Source: Dysgonomonas hofstadii
GTDB taxonomy: Bacteria; Bacteroidota; Bacteroidia; Bacteroidales; Dysgonomonadaceae
Assembly (NCBI RefSeq): GCF_014196915.1
Contig: NZ_JACIEP010000006.1
Span: 124,001-188,000, forward strand
Direction of reading: 5' to 3'
DNA length: 64,000 nt
Translations under genes and position numbers: made by a program
Notes under the pieces: generated by a model
What the model was told of the DNA's origin: nothing
The model's database searches: none
Seen by the model: the letters and a program-made list of their open reading frames with translations, nothing else
Shown here: one piece after another, positions 53,770 to 62,708 of the stretch
Layout: the number at the start of each line of letters is the position of its first letter
Position numbering within the stretch: position 1 is the stretch's first letter

Positions 53770-54129
53770 ATGGGAACACATAAAGATTTAAAAGTTTGGC
53801 AAAAAAGTATCAACTTAGTAAAGTTGGTATATGTTGAAACTAAGTCTTTTCCTAAAGAAGAGTTATTTGGATTGATTTCTCAAATGAGAAGATCGGCCGT
53901 TTCAATTCCGTCTAATATAGCCGAAGGATTTGGACGGGGCTCGAAGAAAGAATGCGAACATTTCACATATATTGCTCTAGGTTCAGCATCTGAATTAGAA
54001 ACTCAGTTGATAATTTCTAAAGAATTAGAATATATAAAGAATGAGGAATATCAGACATTAAACCTTTTGCTTAGTGAAATAATCAAAATGTTATCAGCTC
54101 TTATTAATTCTATGAAGCCAAAAGAATAA
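53770..54129 (+). CDS. Four-helix-bundle protein (23S rRNA intervening-sequence-protein family)
   Basis: 119 residues from the ATG at 53770; a TTG 3 bases earlier is in frame. The family pattern is clear: THKDLKVWQKSINLVKLVY, FPKEELFGLISQMRRSAVSI, PSNIAEGFGRGSKKECEHF and an N/C helix pair. The family includes proteins encoded by insertions in 23S rRNA genes and the Avd accessory protein of diversity-generating retroelements. Here it splits frdA from frdB, and repeat modules touch both ends (53729-53761 and 54130-54157). No reverse transcriptase is near. Its function is unknown; nucleic-acid binding is inferred from Avd. Confidence 0.9.
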   Translation: MGTHKDLKVWQKSINLVKLVYVETKSFPKEELFGLISQMRRSAVSIPSNIAEGFGRGSKKECEHFTYIALGSASELETQLIISKELEYIKNEEYQTLNLLLSEIIKMLSALINSMKPKE

Positions 54130-54157
54130 CTTGTATCTCGTATCTTGTATCTCGTAC
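54130..54157. repeat. Right flank module of the four-helix-bundle gene
   Basis: Two copies of a 14-mer, CTTGTATCTCGTAT and CTTGTATCTCGTAC, begin on the base after the stop codon. On the other strand this reads GATACGAGATACAAG, found next to the left-flank module at 11924-11937. The gene-proximal ends ACAAG and CTTGT are inverted relative to each other. Confidence 0.75.
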
Positions 54158-54173
54158 CTAAAATAAAAAAACG

Positions 54174-54929
54174 ATGGAAAAACTAATAAATATAACATTA
54201 AAAGTTTGGCGTCAAAGAGGTCCTCAAGAGAAAGGAGCCTTTGAAACACATAAACTTGATGGCATTTCTACAGAAAGTTCATTTCTCGAAATGCTGGATA
54301 TTTTGAATGAAAAACTGGTAAATGAAGGCAAAGAACCTGTAGTATTTGATCACGATTGCCGTGAAGGTATATGCGGTATGTGTAGCCTCTACATAAACGG
54401 ACACCCTCATGGTCCAGACGAAGACATTACCACCTGCCAGCTTCATATGCGTAAATTTAAAGACGGGGAAACCATTACAGTTGAACCTTGGCGTTCAGCA
54501 GGCTTTCCTGTTATCCGCGACCTGATGGTTGACCGTAAAGCCTTCGATAAGATCATACAGGCCGGAGGATATGTGAACGTCAATACCGGAGGTATTCCTG
54601 ATGCCAACGCAATTCCAATCTCTAAAATAGATGCCGATGAAGCAATGGACTCGGCTTCCTGTATAGGTTGTGGTGCTTGTGTTGCAGCATGTAAAAACGG
54701 ATCGGCGATGCTGTTCGTTTCCGCTAAGGTAAGCCAATTGGCATTGTTACCTCAGGGACGTGTGGAAGCTGCCCGCCGTGCAAAAGCAATGGTAGCCAAA
54801 ATGGACGAACTTGGATTCGGTAACTGTACTAATACTCAGGCCTGTGAAATGGAATGTCCTAAAAACATCTCAATCAGTAATATTGCTCGCCTGAACCGTG
54901 AATTCCTGAAAGCAAAATTTAAAGATTAA
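54174..54929 (+). CDS. frdB: Fumarate reductase/succinate dehydrogenase iron-sulfur subunit
   Basis: 251 residues. The 2Fe-2S ferredoxin-like domain has [20 protein letters not shown] and a later TTCQLHM Cys. The C-terminal part holds the 4Fe-4S and 3Fe-4S ligands in [17 protein letters not shown] and [15 protein letters not shown]. It passes electrons from FrdC to FrdA. Expression now depends on read-through across the four-helix-bundle insert, since no separate promoter is evident. It ends at a strong terminator. Confidence 0.96.
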   Translation: MEKLINITLKVWRQRGPQEKGAFETHKLDGISTESSFLEMLDILNEKLVNEGKEPVVFDHDCREGICGMCSLYINGHPHGPDEDITTCQLHMRKFKDGETITVEPWRSAGFPVIRDLMVDRKAFDKIIQAGGYVNVNTGGIPDANAIPISKIDADEAMDSASCIGCGACVAACKNGSAMLFVSAKVSQLALLPQGRVEAARRAKAMVAKMDELGFGNCTNTQACEMECPKNISISNIARLNREFLKAKFKD

Positions 54930-54950
54930 TATCTTTTACATCTCAATATA

Positions 54951-54980
54951 AAAGCGACTATCTCCGGATAGTCGCTTTTT
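54951..54980 (+). terminator. Terminator of the frd operon
   Basis: AAAGCGACTATC (54951-54962) and GATAGTCGCTTT (54967-54978) form a perfect 12-bp stem with a TCCG loop and T run. Confidence 0.9.
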
Positions 54981-55020
54981 GTCTTCTAAATACTTATCTT
55001 TGTATCAAAAACATACAATC

Positions 55021-55950
55021 ATGTCATTAAAATATGCGGTAATAGGCACTGGTGCTATTGGTGGATACTATGGAGGAAAACTTGCCAATGCAGGACAAGA
55101 TGTTCACTTTCTTTTTCACTCAGATTATGGATATGTAAAAGAAAATGGATTAAGACTCGATTCTGTGAATGGAGACTTTCATCTCAAGCAGGTGAATGCT
55201 TATAATGACACATCAGATATGCCGAAGTGCGATGTTGTATTGGTAGGATTGAAATCTACGAATAACCATTTATTGAAAGAATTATTACCTCCTCTTCTTC
55301 ATGACACAACCCTCGTTATTCTTATCCAAAACGGATTAGGCTTGGAAGAAGATTTGCAAAAAACCTTTCCCGGTCTATGGATTACAGGAGGACTGGCCTT
55401 TATTTGTTCAGCGAAAACAGGAGAAGGACATATTTCGCATTTTGATGAAGGACGATTGAATATAGGTTCATATTCCTGCCCGGACAACTCGTTGATAGAA
55501 CAGATTTGCAATGACCTGATGGATGCCGGAGTAGAAACCAAGATACAAAATCTGGAGCAGGCCCGTTGGATGAAATTAGTTTGGAATATTCCTTATAATG
55601 GTATGACTGTTGTAATGAATACAGATACCGATAAATTGATGAACAACACAGGAATGGAGAATCTATTACACGAAATGATGCTCGAAGTTATTCGGGGAGG
55701 CAATCATGCAGGCAAGGGTAAATACTCCATACCGGAAAGCTTTGCCGATGAGATTCTCGATACTACCCGGAAAATGGTGCCCTACTCTCCAAGCATGAAG
55801 CTTGATTATGACTTTAAGCGACCTTTGGAAATTGAGTATATCTATACACGTCCGATAGAAGAGGCAAAGAATAATGGCTATGATATGATCAGGGTGAACA
55901 TGCTTGAAAAGCAGTTGAAATTTATAGAAAGTCAATATATAAAAAAATAA
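55021..55950 (+). CDS. 2-dehydropantoate 2-reductase-like (PanE/ApbA) protein
   Basis: 309 residues from the ATG at 55021; a frame start at 54979 would lie inside the frd terminator. The NADPH loop is VIGTGAIGGYYGGKLANAG (about 6-24), followed by KSTNNHLLKELLPPL with the family Lys, and LIQNGLGLEED. PanE makes pantoate for CoA. Family members include other ketoacid reductases, and no other coenzyme A genes are nearby, so the substrate is not certain. Confidence 0.85.
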   Translation: MSLKYAVIGTGAIGGYYGGKLANAGQDVHFLFHSDYGYVKENGLRLDSVNGDFHLKQVNAYNDTSDMPKCDVVLVGLKSTNNHLLKELLPPLLHDTTLVILIQNGLGLEEDLQKTFPGLWITGGLAFICSAKTGEGHISHFDEGRLNIGSYSCPDNSLIEQICNDLMDAGVETKIQNLEQARWMKLVWNIPYNGMTVVMNTDTDKLMNNTGMENLLHEMMLEVIRGGNHAGKGKYSIPESFADEILDTTRKMVPYSPSMKLDYDFKRPLEIEYIYTRPIEEAKNNGYDMIRVNMLEKQLKFIESQYIKK

Positions 55951-55975
55951 GCGGGAAATTTCCCGCTTATTTTTT
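55942..55975. terminator. Bidirectional terminator overlapping a stop codon
   Basis: AAAAAATAAGCGGGAAA (55942-55958) and its exact complement (55959-55975) form a 17-bp stem with no spacer. It contains the TAA stop of the reductase gene and faces the convergent OmpA-family gene. Confidence 0.85.
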
Positions 55976-55999
55976 ATGCTTATTTATTTCTTATTATTC

Positions 56000-56668
56000 T
56001 TATGGATTAATCAGGAATAATACGGCACGGTTTTTATCATTATCTAACTCAAATGGCTGAATACCATCTCCTTTCCAGTTTACTGATAATCTATTCTTAG
56101 CTATACCATACTTTTCTTCCATAGCTTTAGCTACAGCTTCGGAGCGATTCTTCGATAGTCTTTGATTTATTGTTGCATTACCTGTTTTTTTATCTGCATA
56201 TCCTGTGATAACACACGTTGCACCCGGATTCTCATTCAGATAATTAACGGCCAGTTCTATTTTAGCCCATTCTGTCTGATCAATCACCCATTTATTGATA
56301 CGGAAGAATACCGGATCAGGTAAGAAGAATGGTTCTTTTTTAATTTCTTTGATCACTGGTTTTTCAGCAGGTCTCTCTACCGGCTTGTCTATTTCCGGGG
56401 TTTTCTCCCTTTCCACAGGAGCCAATATATCCGGGCAATCGAAATATTTACGACGTTTTGCCATTTCCGATTGTGCCACACTCAACTGTTGTGCACTCCT
56501 TTTTACTACGATAACTTCCTCTCCACTGTTCAATTGTAACAAAACTGAGTCTCTGGCAGAGCCACAATTACACGGATCGGCTTCGTTACCTGATTTGTTT
56601 TCTTGTGCGTTTAATGAAAAAGTCAATACTCCAAAGAGCATTGCCAATAATAAAAAATTTATCTTCAT
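56000..56668 (-). CDS. OmpA-family peptidoglycan-associated protein
   Basis: 222 residues. A signal peptide ends near NAQ (about 21). A Pro/Glu/Lys-rich linker with KTPEIDKPVERPAEKPVIKE (about 86-105) leads to an OmpA C-terminal domain (about 115-222): INKWVIDQTEWAKIELAVNYL, VITGYADKKTGNATINQRLS, KNRSEAVAKAMEEKYGI. The domain binds the meso-diaminopimelate of peptidoglycan. There is no membrane barrel, so it probably tethers another envelope protein. Confidence 0.88.
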   Translation of the reverse strand: MKINFLLLAMLFGVLTFSLNAQENKSGNEADPCNCGSARDSVLLQLNSGEEVIVVKRSAQQLSVAQSEMAKRRKYFDCPDILAPVEREKTPEIDKPVERPAEKPVIKEIKKEPFFLPDPVFFRINKWVIDQTEWAKIELAVNYLNENPGATCVITGYADKKTGNATINQRLSKNRSEAVAKAMEEKYGIAKNRLSVNWKGDGIQPFELDNDKNRAVLFLINP

Positions 56669-56874
56669 AATGTGATATGGTGTTAAGGTAAAACCCTATT
56701 TCATTTATTAAACCAAAGTACAAATTTAATTATTATTCTTAAATTATATTTTATTTTACCAACAAAAATAGATTATTCCCTTGTTTTTTTGATCCTATCT
56801 ATTTAAATATATAATTGTTATACTATAAATAACAGCTTATTTATACTTTTGTTCTCCAAAATGTATAGGAAATA

Positions 56875-58323
56875 GTGGAAAAGACAATTATCAATATTAA
56901 AGAAGCTATCCCTCGGCTTGAACTGTATCGTTTTAGTGAACCAGTCAACTGGGAAATTAGAGAAGGACAATACTGGGCTGTTATCGGTCCTAACGGAGGT
57001 GGAAAAACCTTGCTTACAGATTTATTGTCTGGCAAGCTGGCTCTAAAAAAAGGAGAAATAGAACCCGGGAATAATGAAAGGATATCCTCTACTGTAAAAA
57101 GCGTTGCATTCCGCGATATATATAGCATTGTAGATACTCAGAACAGCTACTACCAGCAACGCTGGAATAAAGGGGTGGAGCTAGACGTCCCCTTTGTTTC
57201 GGATTTAGTTGCCAATACAGACCGACAATGGCTCGATATGCTCATCGACTGGTTTGAAATCTCGGATTTGATGAATAAGAAAGTTGATATGCTTTCGAGC
57301 GGGGAACTGAGAAAGTTTCTCATTGTTAAGATCCTACTATCTAAGCCTAAAATCCTGGTACTGGACAATCCATTTATAGGCTTGGATTTCAAGTCGCGTC
57401 AGATATTAAGCGATTTATTAGCCCGTTTGAAAAAATTAGAAGGGTTACAAATCGTCTTGGTTCTGTCAAATCCGAAAGATATACAGGATGTTGTTACAGA
57501 CATCTTACCTGTTGCCGACAAAAAGATATACCCGCAAATATCTAAAGATGATTTTCTTGAGAATAGGTTATTTATAAAAGAACTATTTAAAGAAGACGAT
57601 AAGGTTGCTGGCATAAGCAATTTAGAGCCTCTGGTAGAAAAAGACATTATACCGTTTCAGAATGCTGCGATATTAAAGGATATACATATAAAATATGGAG
57701 AGCGAACCATACTTAAAGATTTAAACTGGACTGTTGAGCGGGGAGAGAAATGGGCATTATTAGGAGTTAACGGATCAGGAAAATCTACTCTATTGAGCCT
57801 GATCTGTGGCGATAACCCGCAAGCTTATGCTAATAATATTACATTATTTGACAGGAAAAGAGGCACAGGTGAAAGTATCTGGGATATAAAAAAAAGAATT
57901 GGTTATATATCTCCCGAGATGCACCTTTATTACCTGAAAAACGTACGGTGCATTGATGTGGTAGGCTCCGGTTTTTTCGACACAATAGGATTATACCGTA
58001 AATGTAATGCAGACCAGGAGCAGTTGGCACTGCATTGGATGAAAATATTCGGGGTAGAACATTTACAGGATATATCATTCCTTAACGTTTCATCGGGTGA
58101 ACAACGACTGATCTTGTTAGCCAGGGTTTTTGTTAAGAATCCCGATCTGTTGATTCTAGATGAGCCCTTACATGGTCTCGATTTCGTGAACAAAAGAAAA
58201 GTAAAGAGAATAATAGAAGAATTCTGCAATACTGAAAAATCCCTCATATATGTAACTCATTACGAAGAAGAAATACCGGATGTGGTAAACAAACGTTTAA
58301 TCTTAGAAAAAATAAAAGGATAG
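56875..58323 (+). CDS. Twin-cassette ABC ATPase (ModF/PhrA-like)
   Basis: 482 residues from a GTG at 56875, the only start upstream of the first motif (the ATG 14 bases earlier is followed by a stop); AGGAAAT lies just before and a TACTTTTG -7 box at 56844-56851. It has two ATP-binding cassettes: Walker A GPNGGGKTLL (about 39-48) and GVNGSGKSTLL (about 299), signatures LSSGELRKF and VSSGEQRLI, and Walker B ILVLDNPF and LLILDEPLHG. There is no membrane part. ModF/PhrA-type proteins are linked to molybdenum or photorepair; the role is uncertain. Confidence 0.85.
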   Translation: MEKTIINIKEAIPRLELYRFSEPVNWEIREGQYWAVIGPNGGGKTLLTDLLSGKLALKKGEIEPGNNERISSTVKSVAFRDIYSIVDTQNSYYQQRWNKGVELDVPFVSDLVANTDRQWLDMLIDWFEISDLMNKKVDMLSSGELRKFLIVKILLSKPKILVLDNPFIGLDFKSRQILSDLLARLKKLEGLQIVLVLSNPKDIQDVVTDILPVADKKIYPQISKDDFLENRLFIKELFKEDDKVAGISNLEPLVEKDIIPFQNAAILKDIHIKYGERTILKDLNWTVERGEKWALLGVNGSGKSTLLSLICGDNPQAYANNITLFDRKRGTGESIWDIKKRIGYISPEMHLYYLKNVRCIDVVGSGFFDTIGLYRKCNADQEQLALHWMKIFGVEHLQDISFLNVSSGEQRLILLARVFVKNPDLLILDEPLHGLDFVNKRKVKRIIEEFCNTEKSLIYVTHYEEEIPDVVNKRLILEKIKG

Positions 58324-58414
58324 TCTTTCTACAGGCTGATTTCAATTTTATTTTCTATCCTATGCACTTTGTAAAAATTTTACTATTTTTGAATTAAGAA
58401 AAAAACTAAACAAC

Positions 58415-58969
58415 ATGATATTTCGATTTTTACTTTTATCGGATGAAGCAGAAGACTTCAAACGTGAAATTCAGATAGATGCTGATGCGACATTCTTCGA
58501 TCTGCACAGAGCGATTCTCAAAGCGGTTGATTTTAAAGAAGGAGATATGACATCCTTTTTCATTTGCAGCGACGATTGGGAAAAAGAACAGGAAATCACT
58601 TTGGTGGAAATGGATACAAGTTCCGATGAAGACTCCTACACAATGGAAGCATCTATCCTGAATGATTTTCTGGAAGATGAGAAACAAAAATTAATGTATG
58701 TCTTCGATTACCTGACCGAACGGGCTTTCTTCATGGAATTGAGAGAGATCATCACAGGAAAGGATCTGGATGAGCCGGTTTGCACAAAATCTGTGGGTAA
58801 TCCGCCTGCGCAATTCGTCGACTTCGACACTATTGCAGCCACGTCAAATTCATTGGACATGGGAGAGAATTTCTACGGAGACGAAGGGTACGATATGGAT
58901 GAACTCGATGCTGAAGGATTCGACGGATTAGATAACATAGCCGAATCTTCGGGAGAAGAAGACTTTTAA
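58415..58969 (+). CDS. pRiA4b ORF-3-like protein
   Basis: 184 residues. The first about 100 resemble the pRiA4b ORF-3 family: [35 protein letters not shown] and [19 protein letters not shown]. The C-terminal about 60 residues are strongly acidic (Asp/Glu-rich). The family occurs on plasmids, transposons and chromosomes without an agreed function. It overlaps miaA by one base (TAATG), so translation is coupled. A TATTTTTG -7 box lies at 58384-58391. Confidence 0.8.
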   Translation: MIFRFLLLSDEAEDFKREIQIDADATFFDLHRAILKAVDFKEGDMTSFFICSDDWEKEQEITLVEMDTSSDEDSYTMEASILNDFLEDEKQKLMYVFDYLTERAFFMELREIITGKDLDEPVCTKSVGNPPAQFVDFDTIAATSNSLDMGENFYGDEGYDMDELDAEGFDGLDNIAESSGEEDF

Positions 58970-59880
58970 TGAAAAAACTTATAGTTCTGCTTGGCCCTAC
59001 CGGAGTAGGAAAAACAGCACTAAGTCTCGATCTGGCCGAATATTACAATTGCCCCATCATATCGGCTGATTCCCGCCAGTTTTTTAAGGGCTTAGAAATT
59101 GGCACAGCCGCTCCGACCGTAACTGAGTTATTACGTGTACCCCATTTTTTGGTGGGCATGTTAGATGTACACAATTATTATAGTGCCAGTGAATTTGAAC
59201 AGGACGCTTTAAAGATAATAGCAGAGCAACACAAAACTCATGACATCCTCATTGCTTCGGGTGGCTCCATGCTTTATATAGATGCCTTATGTAATGGAAT
59301 AGATGATGTCCCTACAATTGATGAGAAATTGCGAGAGGATATATATGGCTTGTATGAAAGAGAAGGGCTAGAACCGATCAGGGCACAATTAAAAACACTG
59401 GATCCTGATTTCTACAACGAAGTAGACCTAAAAAATTATAAGCGGGTGATTCATGCCCTCGAAGTTTGTCTGATGACAGGCAGGCCATATTCATCTTTTC
59501 GGACAAAAACAAAAAAAGAACGCCCATTCAAGATTATCAAGATCGGACTAATGCGCGAACGGGAAGACCTGTATAACCGCATTAATAAAAGAGTGGATAT
59601 GATGTTAGAACAAGGCTTGCAGGACGAAGCTCGTTGCTTTTATCCTCAACGTTATCTCAATGCGCTTAATACTGTTGGCTATAAGGAATTATTTAAATAC
59701 TTCGATGGAGAATGGACACTCGATTTTGCCATAGAAAAAATAAAACAGAACAGCCGTATATATTCACGTAAACAAATGACATGGTTCAAGCGGGATAATG
59801 AAATAAACTGGATAAATTTATCTTCCGTGAATAATAGAGAAGTATTAGAGAAAATAATAGAAATCACAGATAACAAATAA
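58969..59880 (+). CDS. miaA: tRNA dimethylallyltransferase
   Basis: 303 residues. It adds the isopentenyl group to A37 of tRNAs that read codons starting with U. The P-loop is [15 protein letters not shown] (about 9-23), with [44 protein letters not shown] and [14 protein letters not shown] typical of MiaA. The length fits the family. It is second in a two-gene operon after the pRiA4b ORF-3-like gene. Confidence 0.95.
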   Translation: MKKLIVLLGPTGVGKTALSLDLAEYYNCPIISADSRQFFKGLEIGTAAPTVTELLRVPHFLVGMLDVHNYYSASEFEQDALKIIAEQHKTHDILIASGGSMLYIDALCNGIDDVPTIDEKLREDIYGLYEREGLEPIRAQLKTLDPDFYNEVDLKNYKRVIHALEVCLMTGRPYSSFRTKTKKERPFKIIKIGLMREREDLYNRINKRVDMMLEQGLQDEARCFYPQRYLNALNTVGYKELFKYFDGEWTLDFAIEKIKQNSRIYSRKQMTWFKRDNEINWINLSSVNNREVLEKIIEITDNK

Positions 59881-59969
59881 ATACCTCAAAAGGTTTGTCT
59901 TTTTACACCTATTACTATATATTAGCAGCGATTTTCACCTTAATTATACTAATTTAAAACAAAAATCTT

Positions 59970-60470
59970 ATGAACAAGAAGCTTATCTCACTGACTGTCG
60001 TGTTACTGGCGGCAGTATTCCTACTACCTGGTTGTGCATCCATGTTTACAAAATCAACTTATCCTTTAACAATCAACTCTAATCCTCCAGGAGCAGATAT
60101 TACGATTACCAATAAAAAAGGAAAGACTGTATATCAGGGACAAAGCCCGGCTATAGTAAAATTAAAATCTAGTGCAGGATATATGTCCAAAGCTGAATAT
60201 GTAGTAAAACTGTCAACTCCGGGCTATGATGATTATCTGGTTACAATAGGTGCAGATATAGAAGGATGGTATTTTGCCAACATTTTACTGGGAGGGTTGA
60301 TCGGTATGCTGATTGTCGATCCGGCTACAGGGGCAATGTGGTCTCTCGATACTGAAGAAATAAACGCAACCATGAAACCTAATAGCACAACAGAAACTCC
60401 AACCCTGCAGATATTAGATATAAAAGATATCCCGGAAGACATGAGAAAATCACTGGTGAAGATCAATTAA
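59970..60470 (+). CDS. Lipoprotein with PEGA-like domain
   Basis: 166 residues. The signal ends in the lipobox LPGC (Cys about 22). Residues about 30-90 resemble PEGA domains (YPLTINSNPPGADITITNKKGKTVYQG, read in part). A Gly-rich hydrophobic stretch (about 102-120, NILLGGLIGMLIVDPATGAMW) follows. PEGA domains bind surface or cell-wall structures; no closer function can be given. Confidence 0.75.
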   Translation: MNKKLISLTVVLLAAVFLLPGCASMFTKSTYPLTINSNPPGADITITNKKGKTVYQGQSPAIVKLKSSAGYMSKAEYVVKLSTPGYDDYLVTIGADIEGWYFANILLGGLIGMLIVDPATGAMWSLDTEEINATMKPNSTTETPTLQILDIKDIPEDMRKSLVKIN

Positions 60471-60484
60471 AACATCTGATAATA

Positions 60485-60760
60485 AACTTGTTTCACTTCG
60501 CTGGCGCGGACATCTTGTCCGTGCCTCGAGCGATCTTTTTTGCTTCGCAACACACAGACTGGAAGTCTGTGCGAGCAAGATATTCAGTTATCAGTTAACA
60601 AAAAAGTTACAAAAGTTACACTTTTGCAGCATTTTCAACTAAAACCTGATACGTTTTCTCGTAAAAATGCTAAACTTCAAAAAAATAATTTTCAGTATTT
60701 CAAAGATCGTTTCTACTAACTACTGGCTATTAACCATTTCGAAGTATAGATAAAGTTCCA
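60485..60760. repeat. Composite dispersed-repeat locus 7 (minus orientation)
   Basis: The 378-base gap holds two small hairpins (CGGACA-TCT-TGTCCG, 60507-60521; CACAGACT-GGA-AGTCTGTG, 60553-60571), a TCAGTTATCAGTTAAC run, a 40-bp block (60594-60633) that is the exact reverse complement of 18611-18650, AACTAAAACCTGATA, TATTTCAAAGATCG (60699-60712), a CTACTAACTACTGGC run and ATAGATAAAGT. The order, read on the minus strand, matches loci at 24.3 and 18.2 kb. Confidence 0.8.
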
Positions 60761-60848
60761 GAAAAAAAATACAGGAAAAAGGTGATTCGCATTTATGGAT
60801 TTGTTCAACTCAAACATAATCCATACATTTGGAAGATCAATTATATAA

Positions 60849-61331
60849 ATGAATCTTATGAAAACAAGATTATGTAAATTTCTACCTGCATTATTTATTA
60901 GTGTGCTTATTCTTGGATTTACAGGATGTGGAGATGATAATCATTATTACGACATTGGTACTGATATGGATACATTTATATTTCCTGTAAAATATGAGGA
61001 CTGGGTATGGAACAGTAATGATAAGCGCTATGAATATTCTTATTCTTTCCCCGAATTCGATGACTATATGTTTGAAGAGGGGGCTGTACAAGGCTGGGTG
61101 TATATATGGAAGACTGAAGGGAATACAGACTATAAAGTATTGACTCAATGCCCTTATGTACAAACATACCCAAATGGAACAGCAGCTCCATATTCCGAAA
61201 CCATAGGTTTCGATCTTTATTTGACACCCACGAAGAAAATAGTATTTTATGTTCAAGCTAGCAACTTAAGTGATGAAGATCGATATCTGGATGATTATAC
61301 ATTTAAAGTAAATTTCATATACAGACAATAA
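60849..61331 (+). CDS. Small lipoprotein of unknown function
   Basis: 160 residues (157 if started at the ATG at 60858). The signal ends in the lipobox GFTGC. The mature part has aromatic beta-type sequence (FIFPVKYEDWVWNSNDKRYEY, read in part, and GAVQGWVYIW). It ends just before a 16-bp perfect hairpin terminator. No family is recognised. Confidence 0.65.
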   Translation: MNLMKTRLCKFLPALFISVLILGFTGCGDDNHYYDIGTDMDTFIFPVKYEDWVWNSNDKRYEYSYSFPEFDDYMFEEGAVQGWVYIWKTEGNTDYKVLTQCPYVQTYPNGTAAPYSETIGFDLYLTPTKKIVFYVQASNLSDEDRYLDDYTFKVNFIYRQ

Positions 61332-61349
61332 CTGTTAAATCTCCGTAAA

Positions 61350-61383
61350 GAAAAAGACAGACATAAATATGTCTGTCTTTTTC
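61350..61383 (+). terminator. Terminator of the lipoprotein gene
   Basis: GAAAAAGACAGACATA (61350-61365) and its exact complement (61368-61383) form a 16-bp stem with an AA loop. It ends 15 bases before the DUF763 start. Confidence 0.85.
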
Positions 61384-61398
61384 TTTACCTTTAAACCT

Positions 61399-62604
61399 AT
61401 GAAACGCGGACACGCCGATTTACCACTTCACTACGGAACAGTACCACCCTGGCTGGCTCAACGGATGAGTCTGCTTGGCGGAGCCATAGCCGAAGCAATC
61501 ATTATAGAATATGGTCGGTCTGCATTACTGCAAAGGCTGAGCGATCCGTTCTGGTTCCAGTCATTAGGTTGTGTTTTAGGCATGGACTGGCATTCGTCCG
61601 GTATAACCACATCTGTAATGAATGCTTTGAAAAAAGCTATTAATAAACGTTCTTCCGAATTGGGTGTGTATGTTTGCGGCGGACGGGGAAAGTCTTCGAG
61701 GCAAACTCCGGCGGAGTTATTGGAGATTGCCAATAAAACAGGACTGAATGGCGAAGAACTGGTCAGGAACAGCAAGCTATCCGCCAAAGTAGACAACACA
61801 GCTATTCAGGATGGATTCCAGCTATATCTGCATTCGTTTGTCGTTACACAAGATGGAGAATGGGCCGTTATCCAGCAGGGAATGAATCCCGATAACAAAA
61901 TGGCGAGACGTTATCATTGGCTATCTTCGTCCCTCCAATCTTTTACGGAGGAACCTCACACATCGGTTTGCGGAAAAAATCAGGGTCTGATACTTAATCT
62001 TACAGACAAGGAAGCTATGCCTACGAAAGATAGTATATTAGAACTGACAAAAGAGAACCCTGATAAACTGATGAAAGAAGTGTCGATTATCTTACCTAAT
62101 CACCACGACGTAAGGGAAGAAGACGTAAACATTCAACGTCTGGGAGCAGCATTGATCCTGGCACACGAAACAAATGTGACAGATATAGAATCTCTGTTAT
62201 TGCTTCAGGGAGTTGGTCCACGCACCCTGCAATCACTCACATTGGTAAGCGAAGTGATACACGGTACCCCTTCCCGGTTTTTCGATCCGGCACGGTTCTC
62301 TTTTGCCCATGGGGGAAAAGATGGGCATCCATTCCCTGTTCCGACAAAGATTTATGATCAAACAATCGGAATATTGGATAAGGCTATTCACCAGTCGAAA
62401 CTGGGAGATAAAGATAAGTCCGATGCCTTGAGAAATTTGTCTAAAATATCACTCGAGATAGAAAAAGGATATACTCCGAACAACTATTTCAATGACCTTG
62501 TACAACACGAACGGAACACCTCCTATAAATATGGCGGAAAGACAGTATTCGGTGATGCCAAGAAACCAAAAGACAATGGAACACAATTAAAACTATGGGA
62601 TTGA
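61399..62604 (+). CDS. DUF763 protein
   Basis: 401 residues from the ATG at 61399; a longer frame starting at 61369 would lie in the terminator. The family start is MKRGHADLPLHYGTVPPWL. A helix-hairpin-helix-like block (about 270-290, LLLQGVGPRTLQSLTL) is consistent with DNA or nucleotide binding. DUF763 has no proven function and lacks an obvious catalytic motif here. It probably has its own promoter, as it follows a strong terminator. Confidence 0.88.
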   Translation: MKRGHADLPLHYGTVPPWLAQRMSLLGGAIAEAIIIEYGRSALLQRLSDPFWFQSLGCVLGMDWHSSGITTSVMNALKKAINKRSSELGVYVCGGRGKSSRQTPAELLEIANKTGLNGEELVRNSKLSAKVDNTAIQDGFQLYLHSFVVTQDGEWAVIQQGMNPDNKMARRYHWLSSSLQSFTEEPHTSVCGKNQGLILNLTDKEAMPTKDSILELTKENPDKLMKEVSIILPNHHDVREEDVNIQRLGAALILAHETNVTDIESLLLLQGVGPRTLQSLTLVSEVIHGTPSRFFDPARFSFAHGGKDGHPFPVPTKIYDQTIGILDKAIHQSKLGDKDKSDALRNLSKISLEIEKGYTPNNYFNDLVQHERNTSYKYGGKTVFGDAKKPKDNGTQLKLWD

Positions 62605-62708
62605 TTTTTGATCAAAGGAAAGCAGATCATACAATTTGTTACCCGTTTAACCGTTATTAATAAATAAATTGTAATTACTTTGCATCCGATTATCTATGAT
62701 ATTTCCGA

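Noticed and set aside
53770-54129. Possible diversity-generating retroelement or retron at the four-helix-bundle gene
   Set aside because: The Avd-like fold prompted the idea, but there is no reverse transcriptase, template repeat or variable target gene in the window.
53729-54157. CRISPR-like array from the short repeats
   Set aside because: Units are 8 or 14 bases, continuous and without spacers, and no cas gene is near; the Cas4-like nuclease domain at 34.7-38.1 kb belongs to a Dna2-type helicase.
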